Shown one piece after another: positions 7,407 to 15,593 of a stretch of 64,000 nucleotides of DNA. Numbering within the stretch: the first letter of the stretch is position 1; each line of letters starts with the position of its first letter. The stretch is from JALYUA01 sp038239305. Its GTDB lineage: Bacteria > Acidobacteriota > Thermoanaerobaculia > UBA5066 > Gp7-AA6. The DNA lies in assembly GCA_038239305.1 (NCBI GenBank), contig JBBSEW010000012.1:1-64000 (forward strand). Direction: 5' to 3'. Under the pieces are notes generated by a model that had not been told where the DNA came from, searched no databases, and saw only the letters and a list, made by a program, of their open reading frames with translations. The position numbers were made by a program, and so were the translations under genes.

Positions 7407-8246
7407 GTGAAGGGTTATGGCACGCGGGAGGTCGCCCAGATCCTGGGCCTCACGCAGGCGCAGGTTCGCTCCTACGTGCGTTCCGGCTTCCTGGAGCCCG
7501 ATCGCGTGGCGGGTTCGCGGCTGCGGTTCACCTTTCCGGATCTCGTGTTTCTGCGGACCGCCAAGGGGCTGCTCGACGCCGGGCTGCCGGCGCGGCGGGT
7601 CCGACGCTCCCTGGCGCGGCTGAGGACGCAGCTGCCGCCCGGCCGCCGGCTGACCGGATTGCGCATCGCGGCTCAGGGTGACGAGGTCGTCGTCAGCGAC
7701 GGCGAGTCTCTCTGGCATGCCGAGTCGGGGCAGGCGCTGCTCGACTTCGGGGTCGCGGAGCTCGCCCGGCAGGTGGCGCCACTCGCGCGCCGCGCGTTCC
7801 GTGAGGCCAGCCGCGAATCGGAGGAGATGACGGCGGACGACTGGTTTGCGCTCGGCTGCGAGGTCGATACGACGGCACCCGACGAGGCGCAGGGAGCGTA
7901 CCGGCGGGCGATCGAGCTCGCTCCCGGGCACACGGACTCGCACGTCAACCTGGGGCGACTCCTCCACGAGGCGGGCGACGCCGCGGGAGCGGAAACCCAC
8001 TACCGCCGGGCCTTGGCGCTCGATCGCCGCAACGCCACGGCCGCTTTCAACCTTGCGGTGGCTCTCGAGGATCTTGGACGGGGGCGCGAAGCTCTCGAGG
8101 CCTACGGGACCGCCGTCGAGCTCGATCCCGCGAGCGCCGACGCACACTACAACGCCGCGCACCTGTGCGTGCGCCTCGGGGAAACGGCAGCCGCGCTGCG
8201 TCACCTGCAGCAGTATCGCAAGATAACGTCGCCTGCGCCGCGATGA
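7407..8246 (+). CDS. MerR-type DNA-binding protein with TPR C-terminus
   Basis: A 279-residue cytoplasmic protein. Residues 4-75 are a MerR-like winged helix (GTREVAQILGLTQAQVRSYV, then a wing with GSRLRFTFPDLVFLRTAK). Residues about 145-275 form three to four tetratricopeptide repeats, for example AYRRAIELAPGHTDSHVNLG and AETHYRRALALDRRNATAAF. There is no metal-binding cysteine loop. The architecture suggests a regulator controlled by a protein partner rather than a small ligand; no target is evident. GTG at 7407 is used because the HTH begins within a few residues. The 108-base gap before it shows no clear promoter. Confidence 0.82.
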   Translation: MKGYGTREVAQILGLTQAQVRSYVRSGFLEPDRVAGSRLRFTFPDLVFLRTAKGLLDAGLPARRVRRSLARLRTQLPPGRRLTGLRIAAQGDEVVVSDGESLWHAESGQALLDFGVAELARQVAPLARRAFREASRESEEMTADDWFALGCEVDTTAPDEAQGAYRRAIELAPGHTDSHVNLGRLLHEAGDAAGAETHYRRALALDRRNATAAFNLAVALEDLGRGREALEAYGTAVELDPASADAHYNAAHLCVRLGETAAALRHLQQYRKITSPAPR

Positions 8247-8301
8247 CACTCCGTTCGCCACGATCCTTGCGGCACGCGGAGTCTCTGACCAGGCGGCAGT
8301 C

Positions 8302-8405
8302 GCTCGGCTCGGCCGGAGCCTCGACCGAGCGGAGCGTGGCTGGCTCCGGCTCCCGCAACGGGAGGCTCCTCCTTCCCTCCGGTCAGGAGACTCCTCCCGC
8401 TGCGA
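8302..8405 (+). repeat. Dispersed ~105-base module, copy 1
   Basis: Closely similar to 57133-57240 in the same orientation, including GGCTGGCTCCGGCTCCCGCA and GTCAGGAGACTCCTCCCG. The module is GC-rich with internal inverted segments (GGAGGCTCCTCC). No coding function is seen. Confidence 0.75.
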
Positions 8406-8582
8406 TCGGTTGGGTTTCGGTCGGGCTCGTAGATGGAGAACAAGGCGATTTGTCCAGAGCCGTCCTTGCCGCGGCAGAGCAGATCCCTCGTTACGTTCGG
8501 GATGACCCTCGAGTGGGAGAGTGCTCCCCGGGCAAGACGGCCGTTTCCGGTTTCCCTGTCCTGGCGAGAGGTAGCGGATTCC

Positions 8583-8603
8583 CCCTCTCCCGGCGGGAGA
8601 GGG
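8583..8603. repeat. REP-like perfect hairpin, copy 1
   Basis: Arms CCCTCTCCC and GGGAGAGGG with a three-base loop (GGC), followed by a G-rich GGGGTGAGGGG tail. The same 21 bases occur at 10247 and 57285. It could form a stable RNA hairpin and serve as a transcription barrier. Confidence 0.8.
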
Positions 8604-8663
8604 CAGGGGTGAGGGGCGACCCGCCCCGTTTTCTCGATTCCCGATAGTTCGATAATTCGATTG

Positions 8664-8698
8664 ATCGCGAGATCATGAGATCGCGAGATCGCGAGATT
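8664..8698 (+). repeat. ATCGCGAG octamer array, copy 1
   Basis: Four 8-base units (ATCGCGAG, ATCATGAG, ATCGCGAG, ATCGCGAG) plus ATT. This is identical to 57397-57431, including the preceding TTCGATTG. Confidence 0.8.
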
Positions 8699-8881
8699 CT
8701 GACAAAGGGCCGCGCATTCTCCCTGGTCCCGAGTCCCCGACCACGCGATTCCATCGCTTGATCCTCCGATCGCCCGATTCTCCCCTCAGCCATCGCACCG
8801 CCTGAAGGACCTCGGCTTTTCCCTTGACCCCGGCCGTCCTCGACCTTACCCTTCGGGGAAACCCTCGGATAAGGAGTCACC

Positions 8882-10210
8882 ATGGCGTTGCGCCGCTCGC
8901 TTCTCGTTTTCGCGCTCGTGGGTCTCATGCCGTTGCCGGCTGTTGCGCAGGTGTTCAACCTGCGGGACCTGCTGACGGATTTCTTTCGCAATGGCATCAC
9001 GCTCGCGGATCCTCCCGCGGGCTCTCCATTTCCCAGCCACGCCCACCACTTCATCGGAGATAGCTCGATCGGTCCGCTCACGCAGCTCAACAACCAGCTG
9101 GCGATTCAGCTCTCGACCTTCCCGCTGGCTTCGTCCGCGGGCGGCTTCACCTATCAGTACGATCCCACTCTCGGCACGTTTACCCGTGCTTCCGACAGCT
9201 TCGGTCCCATCTACACCGAGCGCGCGGAGACAAACGGTAAGGGCAAGTTCAACGTCGGCCTCAACTTCAGTCATTTCACGTTCGACAAGATCGACGACCT
9301 GAGCCTGCGCGACGGGGACGTCCAGATCGTTTTCCGGCACCAGGACATTCCGCCCGCGGGCTGCTGCCTGACTCCGTTCTATGAAGGGGACGTCATCACG
9401 ACACAGACCTTCCTGAAGATTCAGACCGACATTACGGCTCTGACGTTCAGCTACGGGGTCGCCGATAATCTCGACATCGGCGCCGCGATCCCGATCGTGC
9501 GCGTCCAGATCCAGGCGCAGACGAACGCCACGATCGACCGCCTCGCCACGGGGGCCAATCCCGGCACCGCGGGGATTCACGTATTCACGAACGGCGCGAC
9601 CAGCGAGACGTTCTCGCAGTCTGGAAGCGCGTCCGGAGTCGGCGACATCGTGCTGCGCGCGAAGTACCGCATCCCGTTCGCGGGACCCGCGGGGGCGGCG
9701 GTGGGAGTGGAAGGCCGGCTTCCGACGGGAGAAGAGCGCGACCTGCTCGGAACGGGAACGACTCAGGTCAAGGGGTACGTCGTGGGCTCGGTGCATTTCG
9801 GGACGTTCTCGCCGCATTTCAATGCGGGGTACACCTGGTCGAGCAAAAAGGACGTCATCCCCGACGAGATCAACTATGCGGCCGGGTTCGACTGGGCGCT
9901 CAATCCGCGCCTGACCTTCGTGATGGATGCGCTCGGCAGGACGTTTCGCAACGGAGTCGTTCTGCGCGAGCAGGACACCATCTTTCAATACAACACGAAC
10001 CCCGCTTCGACGCCGGTGCAGCTCCAGCAGACCACGCTCAAGCAGCTGGTCGCGACCGAGGAGGACTCGACGAGCTTCTCGGGCTCGGTCGGATTCCGGA
10101 TCAACCCGGTCGGTAACCTCCTGATCACGATCAACGGCCTGTTCTCGTTGAACAGCCGCGGCCTGCAGGACAAGTTCGCGCCGCTGGTGGCGGTGGATTA
10201 CAGCTTCTAA
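8882..10210 (+). CDS. Predicted outer-membrane beta-barrel protein
   Basis: A 442-residue exported protein I cannot place in a named family. A signal peptide (residues about 1-22, cleavage near AVAQ) is followed by a body of alternating beta-strand-like segments with glycine/aspartate turns. It ends in aromatic DYSF, the C-terminal phenylalanine typical of proteins inserted by the BAM machinery. The mid-part (DIVLRAKYRIPF, VGVEGRLPTGEERDLLGTG) resembles the MetA-pathway/phenol-degradation-like or generic transporter barrel families, but that is only a guess. AAGGAG five bases before the ATG is a strong Shine-Dalgarno, in contrast to the leaderless genes nearby. Repeat-rich gaps flank it on both sides. 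Confidence 0.78.
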   Translation: MALRRSLLVFALVGLMPLPAVAQVFNLRDLLTDFFRNGITLADPPAGSPFPSHAHHFIGDSSIGPLTQLNNQLAIQLSTFPLASSAGGFTYQYDPTLGTFTRASDSFGPIYTERAETNGKGKFNVGLNFSHFTFDKIDDLSLRDGDVQIVFRHQDIPPAGCCLTPFYEGDVITTQTFLKIQTDITALTFSYGVADNLDIGAAIPIVRVQIQAQTNATIDRLATGANPGTAGIHVFTNGATSETFSQSGSASGVGDIVLRAKYRIPFAGPAGAAVGVEGRLPTGEERDLLGTGTTQVKGYVVGSVHFGTFSPHFNAGYTWSSKKDVIPDEINYAAGFDWALNPRLTFVMDALGRTFRNGVVLREQDTIFQYNTNPASTPVQLQQTTLKQLVATEEDSTSFSGSVGFRINPVGNLLITINGLFSLNSRGLQDKFAPLVAVDYSF

Positions 10211-10246
10211 CAGGCGGCTCAAGACGGAGGGCAACCAGCGCCTTCC

Positions 10247-10267
10247 CCCTCTCCCGGCGGGAGAGGG
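10247..10267. repeat. REP-like perfect hairpin, copy 2
   Basis: Same 21 bases as 8583-8603, placed between the convergent ends of the beta-barrel gene and the kinase gene, where a bidirectional terminator would be expected. Confidence 0.8.
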
Positions 10268-10311
10268 CCGGGGGTGGGGGGCGCTGCCCACCCTTCCGGC
10301 GGCGCGGGAAA

Positions 10312-10331
10312 CGGTAACGGTAACGGTAACG
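10312..10331 (+). repeat. CGGTAA hexamer array
   Basis: Three tandem CGGTAA units and a partial fourth, inside the convergent intergenic gap. Confidence 0.7.
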
Positions 10332-10412
10332 AGGGAGCTTCTCCGATCACCCGATCCTTTGCTTGATCTCTTCATCAACCGATCACCCGATTCTCTCTGG
10401 ATAGTTCGATCG

Positions 10413-10456
10413 ATCGCGAGATCGCGAGATCACGAGATCGGGAGATCGCGAGATCC
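10413..10456 (+). repeat. ATCGCGAG octamer array, variant
   Basis: Five ATCGCGAG-type units (third ATCACGAG, fourth ATCGGGAG) plus ATCC, 146 bases after the hairpin at 10247-10267, in the same order as the other two copies. Confidence 0.75.
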
Positions 10457-10485
10457 TGCGGGGAACGCGCCATGTCGTTGTCCGC

Positions 10486-12615
10486 CTAGGTTCTCCCCGC
10501 AATCACCCAGCCGTCTCCCCGTTTTTCGAGCTTCAGCGTGACCTCGCGCGAATCACGCTGGCCTTCGCCGGCCTGGGGCACGGCCTCGAGTCGCTGGAAG
10601 GCGCGCACGGTCGCCTGATTGCCTCTCACGTCGATCTGCCGGACCTCGAGCTCCAGGTGCTGAGACCTGAGGCCGCGCCAGGCCCGGTCGAGATTTTGCC
10701 GCTGCCGGGATACCAGAGCGGGAAAGACCCGCGCGTAGAGCTCCACGTCGAGCGTGTTATGGGCCCGTTCATAAGCGCGGAGAACCTCTCGGATCTTCTC
10801 CTGATCGGCGGCGGCCCCTCTCACCTCGCCGGGCGACCCCACAACGGGCTCCGCGGAGAGAGTGGTCGGCCGCACGACGGCCACCTGCACCGGAGGAGGC
10901 GCCGTCGGGGCCGGAGCCGGAGGAACAGTGGCGGACGGAGCGGTGGCGATGATCCGTGCCGCGGACGTCGGAGGCGGGAGCGGGAACGCCCCCGCTCTCC
11001 GCGTCGGGACGGCATTCCTCGCGATCCTGTCTTCCGCGCCCGCCGTTCGCAAACGGGGCGTGGGCCGGACGCGGATCTCCGCGGGAGGCGACGGAATGCG
11101 GGCGGCGACGACCTCGGACGGAACCGAAGTCGCGGAAACCACTGGCGCGTCGGTGACGACGGGCGGCAGGACGCCGCGATTCGCTTCTCCGGAGGTGGGA
11201 GAGACGGCCTCGGGCGGCGTCACGAGTCCCGCATTGCGCGCCGCGGGCTCGGCAGAACGGGCGGCCGCGGCGGCCGGAGAGCGTCCGGCCGATCTCATCA
11301 CGAGGACGGCCACCGCCGCCGCGCCGATGAGAGCCGCGGCGAGAGCGATTCGGCTCGCGCGCCCCGGCCGCCGCGTCGGCAGCGAGGTCGTCGCCCGATT
11401 CGCGGAGGCAGCCGGAGGCGCGGAAGGAGCCGACGGAGCGGACGCAGAGCCGGAAGAAGCCGAAGAGGCTGAAGAGGCTGAAGGGGCTGAAGGGGCTGAA
11501 GGGAGAGGAGCCGCTCGGGCAGGCTCCCGCGGCGGCGTCAGGGGAGGCGTCGGGGGCAGCGGGGTGGCGAAGGCCCTTGTCTCGGATTCCGCGTCGGTCT
11601 GCGGCGGCCGCGTCGGATGCGGCGTGGAGCTCGCGACGAACCGTTGGTCCAGGCGGTTCTGAGCGCTCGATGTAATGCCCGCTCCGGTGACCTGCTGCGT
11701 TGCCCGGGCGTTTGAGACGAACTGCACCGTGCTGTCCACGTCGATCGTCCCCGGCACGTCGGCTTTGATGCGTTCGACTTCACGGAGGAATTCCTCCGCC
11801 GTGGCGAAGCGGTCCTCCCGCTTCTTCTCGAGCGATTTCAAGATTGCCGCCCGCATCGCCGGAGGAACGCGGCCGTCGGGGTCGGTCTCCGAGAACGGCT
11901 TCGGCGGCTGAAAGAGATGAGTGCGGATCATTTCCGCGGGCGTTTCGCCGACGAACGGGCGCGCTCCCGTCATGAGCTCATAGAGCACGAGCCCGAGGCA
12001 GTAAAGGTCGCTGCGCCCGTCAATCTTTTCACCGGGAGGCAGCGCGCCGTACTGCTCCGGAGACGCGTACTTGAGCTTGCCGAGGAACACACCGGTCGAC
12101 GTCATGTCGCTCGGCCGGTCGAGGTCTTTCGCGATCCCGAGGTCGATCAGCTTGACGAGCGGTCCGCCCTCTTCATCGGAGGTTAGCATGAGGTTGTCGG
12201 GAGCGATGTCCCGGTGGACGACGTTGCGGCGATGCAGGTAACCGAGCGCGAGCAGCGCCTGACGCGCGATCTCGACCGCCATTCCCACGCTGACCGGAGT
12301 CTCCGACTTCGTCAGCTGGGCGAGCGTCACGCCATCGATGAATTCCATGACGAGATAGGCCGTTCCGTCTTCGTCGAGCGAGAAGTCGTGGATCGTGCAT
12401 ATGTTGGGATGCTTCAGCCGCGTCGCCGTTTTGGCTTCCTCGAGAAACCGCTTGCGCAGCTCCTTGTCCGCCAGGACCTGCGGCTTCATCACCTTGACGA
12501 CCCGGATCTCATCGAGGAGGCGGTGGCGCACCTTGTAGATGGCGCCCATCCCGCCCTCGCTGATCTTGCCGAGGATCTCGTACTTACCTTCGATGAAGGT
12601 CGACCGGTGCTCCAA
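10486..12615 (-). CDS. Membrane Ser/Thr protein kinase with NTF2/SnoaL-like tail
   Basis: A 709-residue Hanks-type kinase. The glycine loop is ISEGGMGAIYKV (18-29), the ATP-binding lysine is K41 in VVKVMKP, the catalytic loop is HRDIAPDN (134-141) and the metal-binding triplet is DLG (158-160). A long Ala/Ser/Pro/Thr-rich linker (partly encoded by 9-base tandem repeats around 11455-11505) leads to one transmembrane segment near residue 430. After more low-complexity sequence comes a C-terminal NTF2/SnoaL-like domain (about 600-709) that would be extracytoplasmic. No PASTA repeats are present. The start codon is TTG, supported by AAGGAG five bases upstream. It is divergent from the thioredoxin-reductase-like gene. 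Confidence 0.9.
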   Translation of the reverse strand: MEHRSTFIEGKYEILGKISEGGMGAIYKVRHRLLDEIRVVKVMKPQVLADKELRKRFLEEAKTATRLKHPNICTIHDFSLDEDGTAYLVMEFIDGVTLAQLTKSETPVSVGMAVEIARQALLALGYLHRRNVVHRDIAPDNLMLTSDEEGGPLVKLIDLGIAKDLDRPSDMTSTGVFLGKLKYASPEQYGALPPGEKIDGRSDLYCLGLVLYELMTGARPFVGETPAEMIRTHLFQPPKPFSETDPDGRVPPAMRAAILKSLEKKREDRFATAEEFLREVERIKADVPGTIDVDSTVQFVSNARATQQVTGAGITSSAQNRLDQRFVASSTPHPTRPPQTDAESETRAFATPLPPTPPLTPPREPARAAPLPSAPSAPSASSASSASSGSASAPSAPSAPPAASANRATTSLPTRRPGRASRIALAAALIGAAAVAVLVMRSAGRSPAAAAARSAEPAARNAGLVTPPEAVSPTSGEANRGVLPPVVTDAPVVSATSVPSEVVAARIPSPPAEIRVRPTPRLRTAGAEDRIARNAVPTRRAGAFPLPPPTSAARIIATAPSATVPPAPAPTAPPPVQVAVVRPTTLSAEPVVGSPGEVRGAAADQEKIREVLRAYERAHNTLDVELYARVFPALVSRQRQNLDRAWRGLRSQHLELEVRQIDVRGNQATVRAFQRLEAVPQAGEGQRDSREVTLKLEKRGDGWVIAGRT

Positions 12616-12639
12616 ACGGGCTCCTTGCTTCCTGTTCCG

Positions 12640-12645
12640 ATTCTA
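12640..12645 (-). promoter_or_regulatory. -10-like box TAGAAT with short leader
   Basis: TAGAAT lies 24 bases before the TTG start of the kinase. AAGGAG sits between them, so this is a leadered counterpart to the leaderless genes. Confidence 0.5.
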
Positions 12646-12702
12646 AACCGGCGGCCCCGATTTCATGGCACGGGCGCTGCAAGTCTGGAGCCGGAGCGCG
12701 AT

Positions 12703-13647
12703 TTGCCCACCCCACCAGCGCCCGGAGACTACGACGCCGTCATCATCGGAGGAGGGCCCGCGGGCCTCTCCGCTGCGCTCGTTCTCGGCCGAAGCCGCCG
12801 CCGCGTGCTCGTGTGCGACACGTCCCGGCCCCGCAATATCTCCTCGCGCGCCATGCACGCGTACCTGTCTCGAGACGGCGCCGATCCGGCTGAATTTCTT
12901 CGGATTGCGCGCGACCAGCTCGCGCCGTACGGTGTCGAGCTTCTCCTCCGCGAAGCCATCGACGTCGCGCCGACGCCGTCGGGATTCCGGGTCGCGCTCG
13001 GAGACGGGAGGTCCGTGTCCTGCCGGAAGGTGGTCCTGGCGACCGGTGTCGTGGACCGGCTCCCGGCGATCGAGGGAATCGCGGACTTTTTCGGCCGGAG
13101 CGTATTCCACTGCCCCTATTGCGACGGCTGGGAGGTGCGGGACCGGCGTCTCGCCGCGTACGGCCCCGCCCGGAAGGCCTTCGGGCTCGCCCGCGGTCTG
13201 CTCACCTGGAGCCGCGACGTCGTCCTCTGCACGGGTGGTGTCGGAGGCTTGACGCGGGAGGATCGGGCGACCCTGGCGCGCGAAGGGATCTCCATACGAG
13301 AAGAGCCGATCGTGCGGCTCGAGGGAAAGGACGGAAACCTGCGCCGGATCATGTTTGCTTCGGGCGTGGCCCTCGAACGGGAAGCCCTCTTTTTCGAGAC
13401 AGGCCAGTATCAGCGCTCGGCGCTCGCGGAGAAACTGGGCTGCGAGTTCAACGCGAAGGGAACCGTACGCACCAACAGAGCCGGCGGGACGCGCGTGCCC
13501 GGCATCTTCGTGGCCGGCGATGCATCCGAAGACGTGCAGCTCGTCATCGTGGCGGCGGCCGAAGGCGCGAAAGCCGGGATGGCCATCAATCGGGAGCTGC
13601 AGATCGAAGACCTCGCGGCGGCGGCGCCAAGAAAGCCCGCACGGTAG
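12703..13647 (+). CDS. Thioredoxin-reductase-like FAD/NAD(P) oxidoreductase
   Basis: A 314-residue flavoprotein of the low-molecular-weight thioredoxin reductase fold. It has an FAD motif GGGPAG (16-21), ATG (112-114), a redox CPYC at 137-140, and a C-terminal FAD contact in VPGIFVAGDASEDVQL (about 280-295). The second dinucleotide motif is weak (YGPARKAFGLA instead of GxGxxA), so NADPH use is uncertain and it may be one of the ferredoxin-type or diflavin-linked reductases. The TTG at 12703 is proposed as start because GGAG lies eight bases upstream and no ATG or GTG is in frame in the gap. Its stop codon TAG forms the first half of the next gene's -10-like box. Confidence 0.82.
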   Translation: MPTPPAPGDYDAVIIGGGPAGLSAALVLGRSRRRVLVCDTSRPRNISSRAMHAYLSRDGADPAEFLRIARDQLAPYGVELLLREAIDVAPTPSGFRVALGDGRSVSCRKVVLATGVVDRLPAIEGIADFFGRSVFHCPYCDGWEVRDRRLAAYGPARKAFGLARGLLTWSRDVVLCTGGVGGLTREDRATLAREGISIREEPIVRLEGKDGNLRRIMFASGVALEREALFFETGQYQRSALAEKLGCEFNAKGTVRTNRAGGTRVPGIFVAGDASEDVQLVIVAAAEGAKAGMAINRELQIEDLAAAAPRKPAR

Positions 13648-13650
13648 AAT
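13645..13650 (+). promoter_or_regulatory. -10-like box TAGAAT overlapping a stop codon
   Basis: TAGAAT begins with the TAG stop of the reductase and ends nine bases before the ATG at 13660. Confidence 0.5.
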
Positions 13651-13659
13651 CAGCGGAAC

Positions 13660-14598
13660 ATGGAGGCGAGATCGGGAAGCGAGGCGACCCCGACCGCGCC
13701 GAGCCCCGGCCGCTCCGCCGTCCTGATTCTCCAGTCTGCGCGACCCGCTCAGTGGGTCAAGAATCTCGTCCTTCCGCTTCCGTTCGTGTTCGGGGGAGCG
13801 CTTGCCTCCGGAAGAGGCTGGCGTCTCGCGACGGCGGGGTTCGCGGTTCTGTGCGTGGTGACGAGCGCGATTTATCTGCTGAATGACGTGATGGACCGGG
13901 AACGGGATCGCGCCCATCCCGTCAAGCGCCACCGTCCCCTCGCCGCCGGCCTGCTCCGCCCCTCGGTCGCGCTCGGAGCGGCCGCGGCGCTCGCCGCGGG
14001 CGGAATCGCCGGCTCGTTCCTCCTTGCCGTCCCGTTCGGTCAGTGGATCGCGCTGTATGCCGGCCTGATGGTCGCGTACTCGCTCTGGCTGAAAAGGGTT
14101 CCCTATCTCGAGGCTCTGATCGTGGCCGCGGGCCTGCCGTTGAGAGCGCTCGCGGGCGCTGCGCTCGCCGGGCTCGCTCCATCCCTGTTCCTGATGGGCT
14201 GCGCTTACCTGCTGGCGCTCTTCCTGGTCGTCGGAAAGAGGCAGTGGGAGCTGCACCACGCCGGGGCTCGGGCGGGAGCCTCTTCGGAGCACCGGGGCGT
14301 CCTGGCCTCCTATGGAGCCGAAGAGCTCGACTTTCTGTTCGTCGTCACGGCCCTCACGACCGTTGCCGCTTACTCCGTCTACAGCGTGATTCCCTCGACG
14401 CTCCAGCTTCATCGTGGTCATTCCTTCGCTCCCACGGTTCCATTCGTCGTCCTCGGAATCGCGCGCTATGTCCGGCTGGTGTACCGGCGGGGCGGCGGAG
14501 GCAACCCGACCCAGGCACTCCTGATCGATGACCCGTGGCTTCTCCTGATCGTCGTCGGTTGGGTCGGGATGGCGGGCTGGATCATCTACGGTCGTTGA
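13660..14598 (+). CDS. UbiA-family decaprenyl-phosphate phosphoribosyltransferase-like protein
   Basis: A 312-residue polytopic membrane protein of the UbiA superfamily. RPAQWVKN near residue 28 and the aspartate motif NDVMDRERDRAHPVKRHRP (about 73-91) match the branch that transfers 5-phosphoribose from PRPP to polyprenyl phosphate (the Rv3806c-like enzymes of actinobacteria), rather than ubiquinone or heme O synthases. The second Asp-rich loop is much weaker, also as in that branch. Its product would feed ribo- or arabinofuranosyl donors for envelope glycans. It sits beside a polyprenyl-phosphate-sugar-synthase-like GT2 and the GT-C block, which fits a glycan role. Confidence 0.82.
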   Translation: MEARSGSEATPTAPSPGRSAVLILQSARPAQWVKNLVLPLPFVFGGALASGRGWRLATAGFAVLCVVTSAIYLLNDVMDRERDRAHPVKRHRPLAAGLLRPSVALGAAAALAAGGIAGSFLLAVPFGQWIALYAGLMVAYSLWLKRVPYLEALIVAAGLPLRALAGAALAGLAPSLFLMGCAYLLALFLVVGKRQWELHHAGARAGASSEHRGVLASYGAEELDFLFVVTALTTVAAYSVYSVIPSTLQLHRGHSFAPTVPFVVLGIARYVRLVYRRGGGGNPTQALLIDDPWLLLIVVGWVGMAGWIIYGR

Positions 14599-14761
14599 GC
14601 ACAGGGAAACCGGCGCCGCATTCCCGGCCGACCGTTGGGGTACAGTTCACTCCGAGCCGGGGACGGCCGAGCGGCACTCCCCGCGCCGAGAGCCCTTCGG
14701 AATCCGGCCCCGGATGCCATCCCTCGAAACGAAACGCGGGAAGAAGAGCGAAGAGTGAAGC

Positions 14762-15538
14762 ATGTCCTCTGAAAAGAAACCGGACCTCGGGGTCGCCTTT
14801 CTCGCGTACAACGAAGAGGAGTTGATCGCGAAGACGGTCGCGGAAGCGGTCTCCTCGCTCTCGGCGGTACCGGGGCTCGACTGGCGGATCTTGATCGTCG
14901 ACGATGGAAGCCGGGACCGGACCGGCGAGCTCGCCGACGGGCTGGCGAAGGAGAATCCGCGCATTTCCGTGTTCCACCATGCCGGAAACAAGGGTTACGC
15001 CGTCGCGACCGAGACCGCCCTCCGCAACACGCCGGGCGAGGTCGTCATGGTCGTCGACGGCGACGGGCAGCACACGATGGCGGACGCGCCGGACTTTCTC
15101 GCGGCCATCGCCGGGGGCGCCGACGTCGTTTTCGGATGGAAGAAGAAGCGCCATGACCCGTTCGCCCGCCTGATCCTCTCGAAAGGCCTCAACCAGTTCT
15201 CCCACTGGCTGCTCGGCTCTCCGCTTCACGACATCAACGGCGGCTGCCGCGCGTTCCGGCGCGACGTGGCGCGGCGGATTGAGATCAAGCACCGCATCAA
15301 TTTCGTGGGCGACGAGATCTACGCGCGCTGCCGGATCGCCGGGTGGAATGTCGCGGAAGTGGTCGTCCGTCACTTCCCTCGCGAGGCCGGACAGAGCATC
15401 CACCGCCCGTGGAAAATGCTGGGCACGATCCGCCGCGTGATTCGCTACCTCTTCGACCTGCGCGAGGAAATGCGCCGCGCCGATCGCCTGAAGCGCCTCG
15501 TGCAGTCTCGCAAGGATCCGTCCCCTCCGGCCCGATAG
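14762..15538 (+). CDS. GT2 glycosyltransferase, dolichyl-phosphate mannose synthase-like
   Basis: A 258-residue GT-A glycosyltransferase. It has VAFLAYNEEE at the N-terminus, nucleotide-binding IVDDGSRDRT (about 44-53), the metal motif in VVDGDGQHT (about 96-104) and the acceptor-side INGGCRAFRRD. There are no C-terminal transmembrane helices, as in soluble or peripheral Dpm1-like enzymes. The likely product is a polyprenyl-phosphate hexose, the donor used by GT-C enzymes such as those encoded downstream on the other strand. The 163 bases upstream show no leaderless box; GAAGAG before the ATG may act as a weak ribosome site. Confidence 0.85.
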   Translation: MSSEKKPDLGVAFLAYNEEELIAKTVAEAVSSLSAVPGLDWRILIVDDGSRDRTGELADGLAKENPRISVFHHAGNKGYAVATETALRNTPGEVVMVVDGDGQHTMADAPDFLAAIAGGADVVFGWKKKRHDPFARLILSKGLNQFSHWLLGSPLHDINGGCRAFRRDVARRIEIKHRINFVGDEIYARCRIAGWNVAEVVVRHFPREAGQSIHRPWKMLGTIRRVIRYLFDLREEMRRADRLKRLVQSRKDPSPPAR

Positions 15539-15593
15539 TCTCGCGATCGAGCAGGCATCGGCGGCTTCTTCCGGGCGGTCCCGGGATTCGCCG

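Larger units (their letters stand above)
8247..8881. other. 635-base repeat-rich intergenic region
   Basis: No credible gene. It contains, in order, a 104-base dispersed repeat (8302-8405), a perfect hairpin (8583-8603) and an octamer array (8664-8698), all also present in the same order at 57.1-57.4 kb. Short frames here are not supported. The promoter of the beta-barrel gene should lie in the last 150 bases, but I cannot place it. Confidence 0.8.

Noticed and set aside
8664..8698. GATC-rich octamer array as a replication origin
   Set aside because: No DnaA boxes (TTATCCACA-like), no dnaA/dnaN/gidA neighbours, and the array occurs three times.
12643..14421. 592-codon minus-strand frame
   Set aside because: Antisense to the thioredoxin-reductase-like and UbiA genes, which have clear motifs on the + strand.
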